Source: Natrinema amylolyticum
GTDB taxonomy: Archaea; Halobacteriota; Halobacteria; Halobacteriales; Natrialbaceae
Length of the DNA: 64,000 nucleotides
Direction: 5' to 3'
NCBI RefSeq assembly: GCF_020515625.1
Contig: NZ_JAIWPJ010000001.1
Coordinates: 1,302,001-1,366,000 of the forward strand
Position 1 is the first letter of the stretch. Each line of letters begins with the position of its first letter. Below, in pieces: positions 63,417 through 64,000 of this stretch. The position numbers and the translations under genes are program-made. Below the pieces are notes generated by a model. The model searched no databases, was not told where the DNA came from, and was given only the letters and a program-made list of their open reading frames with translations.

Positions 63417-64000
63417 GTGAGCCGCTATCGAAACCTCGCGCTCTTCCTGACGCTCGCAACGCTGTGGGGATCCGCCTTCGTCGCGATCAGCGCCGGACTC
63501 TCCTACATCCCGCCGGTCCTGTTCGCAGCGTTGCGCTACGATATCGCCGGCCTCCTGATGCTCGGCTACGCGGTGTACGCCGTCGATAACTGGCTGCCTC
63601 GCGGCCGGGCGGAGTGGACGCAGGTCGCCGTCGGTGCCGTGCTCTTAATCGCGGCCTACCACGCCTTCCTGTTCATCGGACAGCAGAACACGACGGCCGC
63701 GGCGGCCGCGATCCTGGTGAGCCTCTCGCCCGTCCTGAGCACCGGGTTCGCGCGGCTGCTTGTCCCGTCGGACGCACTCTCGGTGGTCGGCGTCGTCGGC
63801 GTCGTCGTCGGCCTGCTCGGGGTCGGCGTCATCGTCCGCCCCGATCCGGCCAACCTCCTGGCCACCGACGCCGTGGCGAAGGGGCTCGTCTTCTGTGCCG
63901 CGACCGCGTTCGCCCTGGGCAGCGTCCTCACTCGCCGGCTCGACGCCTCGCTCCCGATCGAGACGATGGAGGCCTGGTCGATGCTCGGCGGTGCCGTCGT
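63417..64000 (+). CDS. EamA/DMT-family transporter (cut at window end)
   Basis: Starts with GTG at 63417 (VSRYRNLALFLTLATLWGSA). The visible 194 residues hold about six membrane helices and the EamA marks TLWGSAFVAISAGLSYIPPV and FIGQQNTTAAAAAILVSLSP; this is the first EamA repeat and the start of the second. The window ends inside the second repeat, so the C-terminal end is missing. Possible metabolite exporter; substrate unknown. Confidence 0.88.
   Translation, partial: MSRYRNLALFLTLATLWGSAFVAISAGLSYIPPVLFAALRYDIAGLLMLGYAVYAVDNWLPRGRAEWTQVAVGAVLLIAAYHAFLFIGQQNTTAAAAAILVSLSPVLSTGFARLLVPSDALSVVGVVGVVVGLLGVGVIVRPDPANLLATDAVAKGLVFCAATAFALGSVLTRRLDASLPIETMEAWSMLGGAV

Overview
The window reads as a haloarchaeal chromosome, most like the Natrialbales group, though I cannot name the genus. 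The basis is GC-rich, strongly acidic coding sequence, leaderless genes with TATA-like boxes about 25-30 bases upstream of the start codon, Tat lipoproteins with a lipobox, a fused cytochrome oxidase subunit I+III, and an archaeal-order ribosomal protein operon with eL19, eL32, eS4 and an RNase P protein.

Layout. 1-9300: adenylate kinase, then an aerobic respiration block (coxB, fused coxA-coxC, a subunit-IV-like protein) with a secreted subtilase and two membrane proteins. 10000-24700: one leftward operon of 24 genes (SPOUT methyltransferase-like protein, uL3 down to uL15, secY). The oxidase block lies between secY and adk, which are adjacent in many archaea. 24900-26000: two identical tRNA-Gly(GCC) genes in an array of covarying hairpins, each second hairpin ending in a copy of the tRNA 3' end. 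26000-29000: a DUF4112 protein, a HalOD1 protein, a thiamine-binding-like protein, a wrecked HMA metallochaperone gene and mch. 29100-38600: proline biosynthesis (proC-proB-proA), a Gdt1-like transporter, a GTPBP1-type GTPase, small zinc proteins, a lipoprotein, pyrF, a VOC protein and a DsrE-like protein.

38560-53400: an accessory-metabolism stretch. It holds a 5'-truncated GH15 remnant, a ring-cleavage-type VOC dioxygenase, an alpha/beta hydrolase with an Asp nucleophile, a winged-helix regulator, a divergent peroxiredoxin/TrxR-like pair, an AI-2E-type permease, a divergent pair of unrelated haloacid dehalogenases (HAD type II and DehI), a methyltransferase, a heavy-metal P1B ATPase with its chaperone, an SDR, and methylglyoxal synthase beside a KhtTU-type K+/H+ antiporter. 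53400-64000: a BASS transporter, DUF2240 and RNase H-like genes, a complete dipeptide ABC transporter operon, a DUF7344 regulator and an EamA transporter cut by the window end.

The most unusual signal is the tRNA-Gly hairpin array at 25042-25960. Second is a palindromic repeat inserted in frame in two unrelated genes, pyrF (36352-36400) and the dipeptide ATPase dppD (61000-61083), where it encodes the same short peptide. The mgsA-khtT-khtU neighbourhood suggests a methylglyoxal production and tolerance module.
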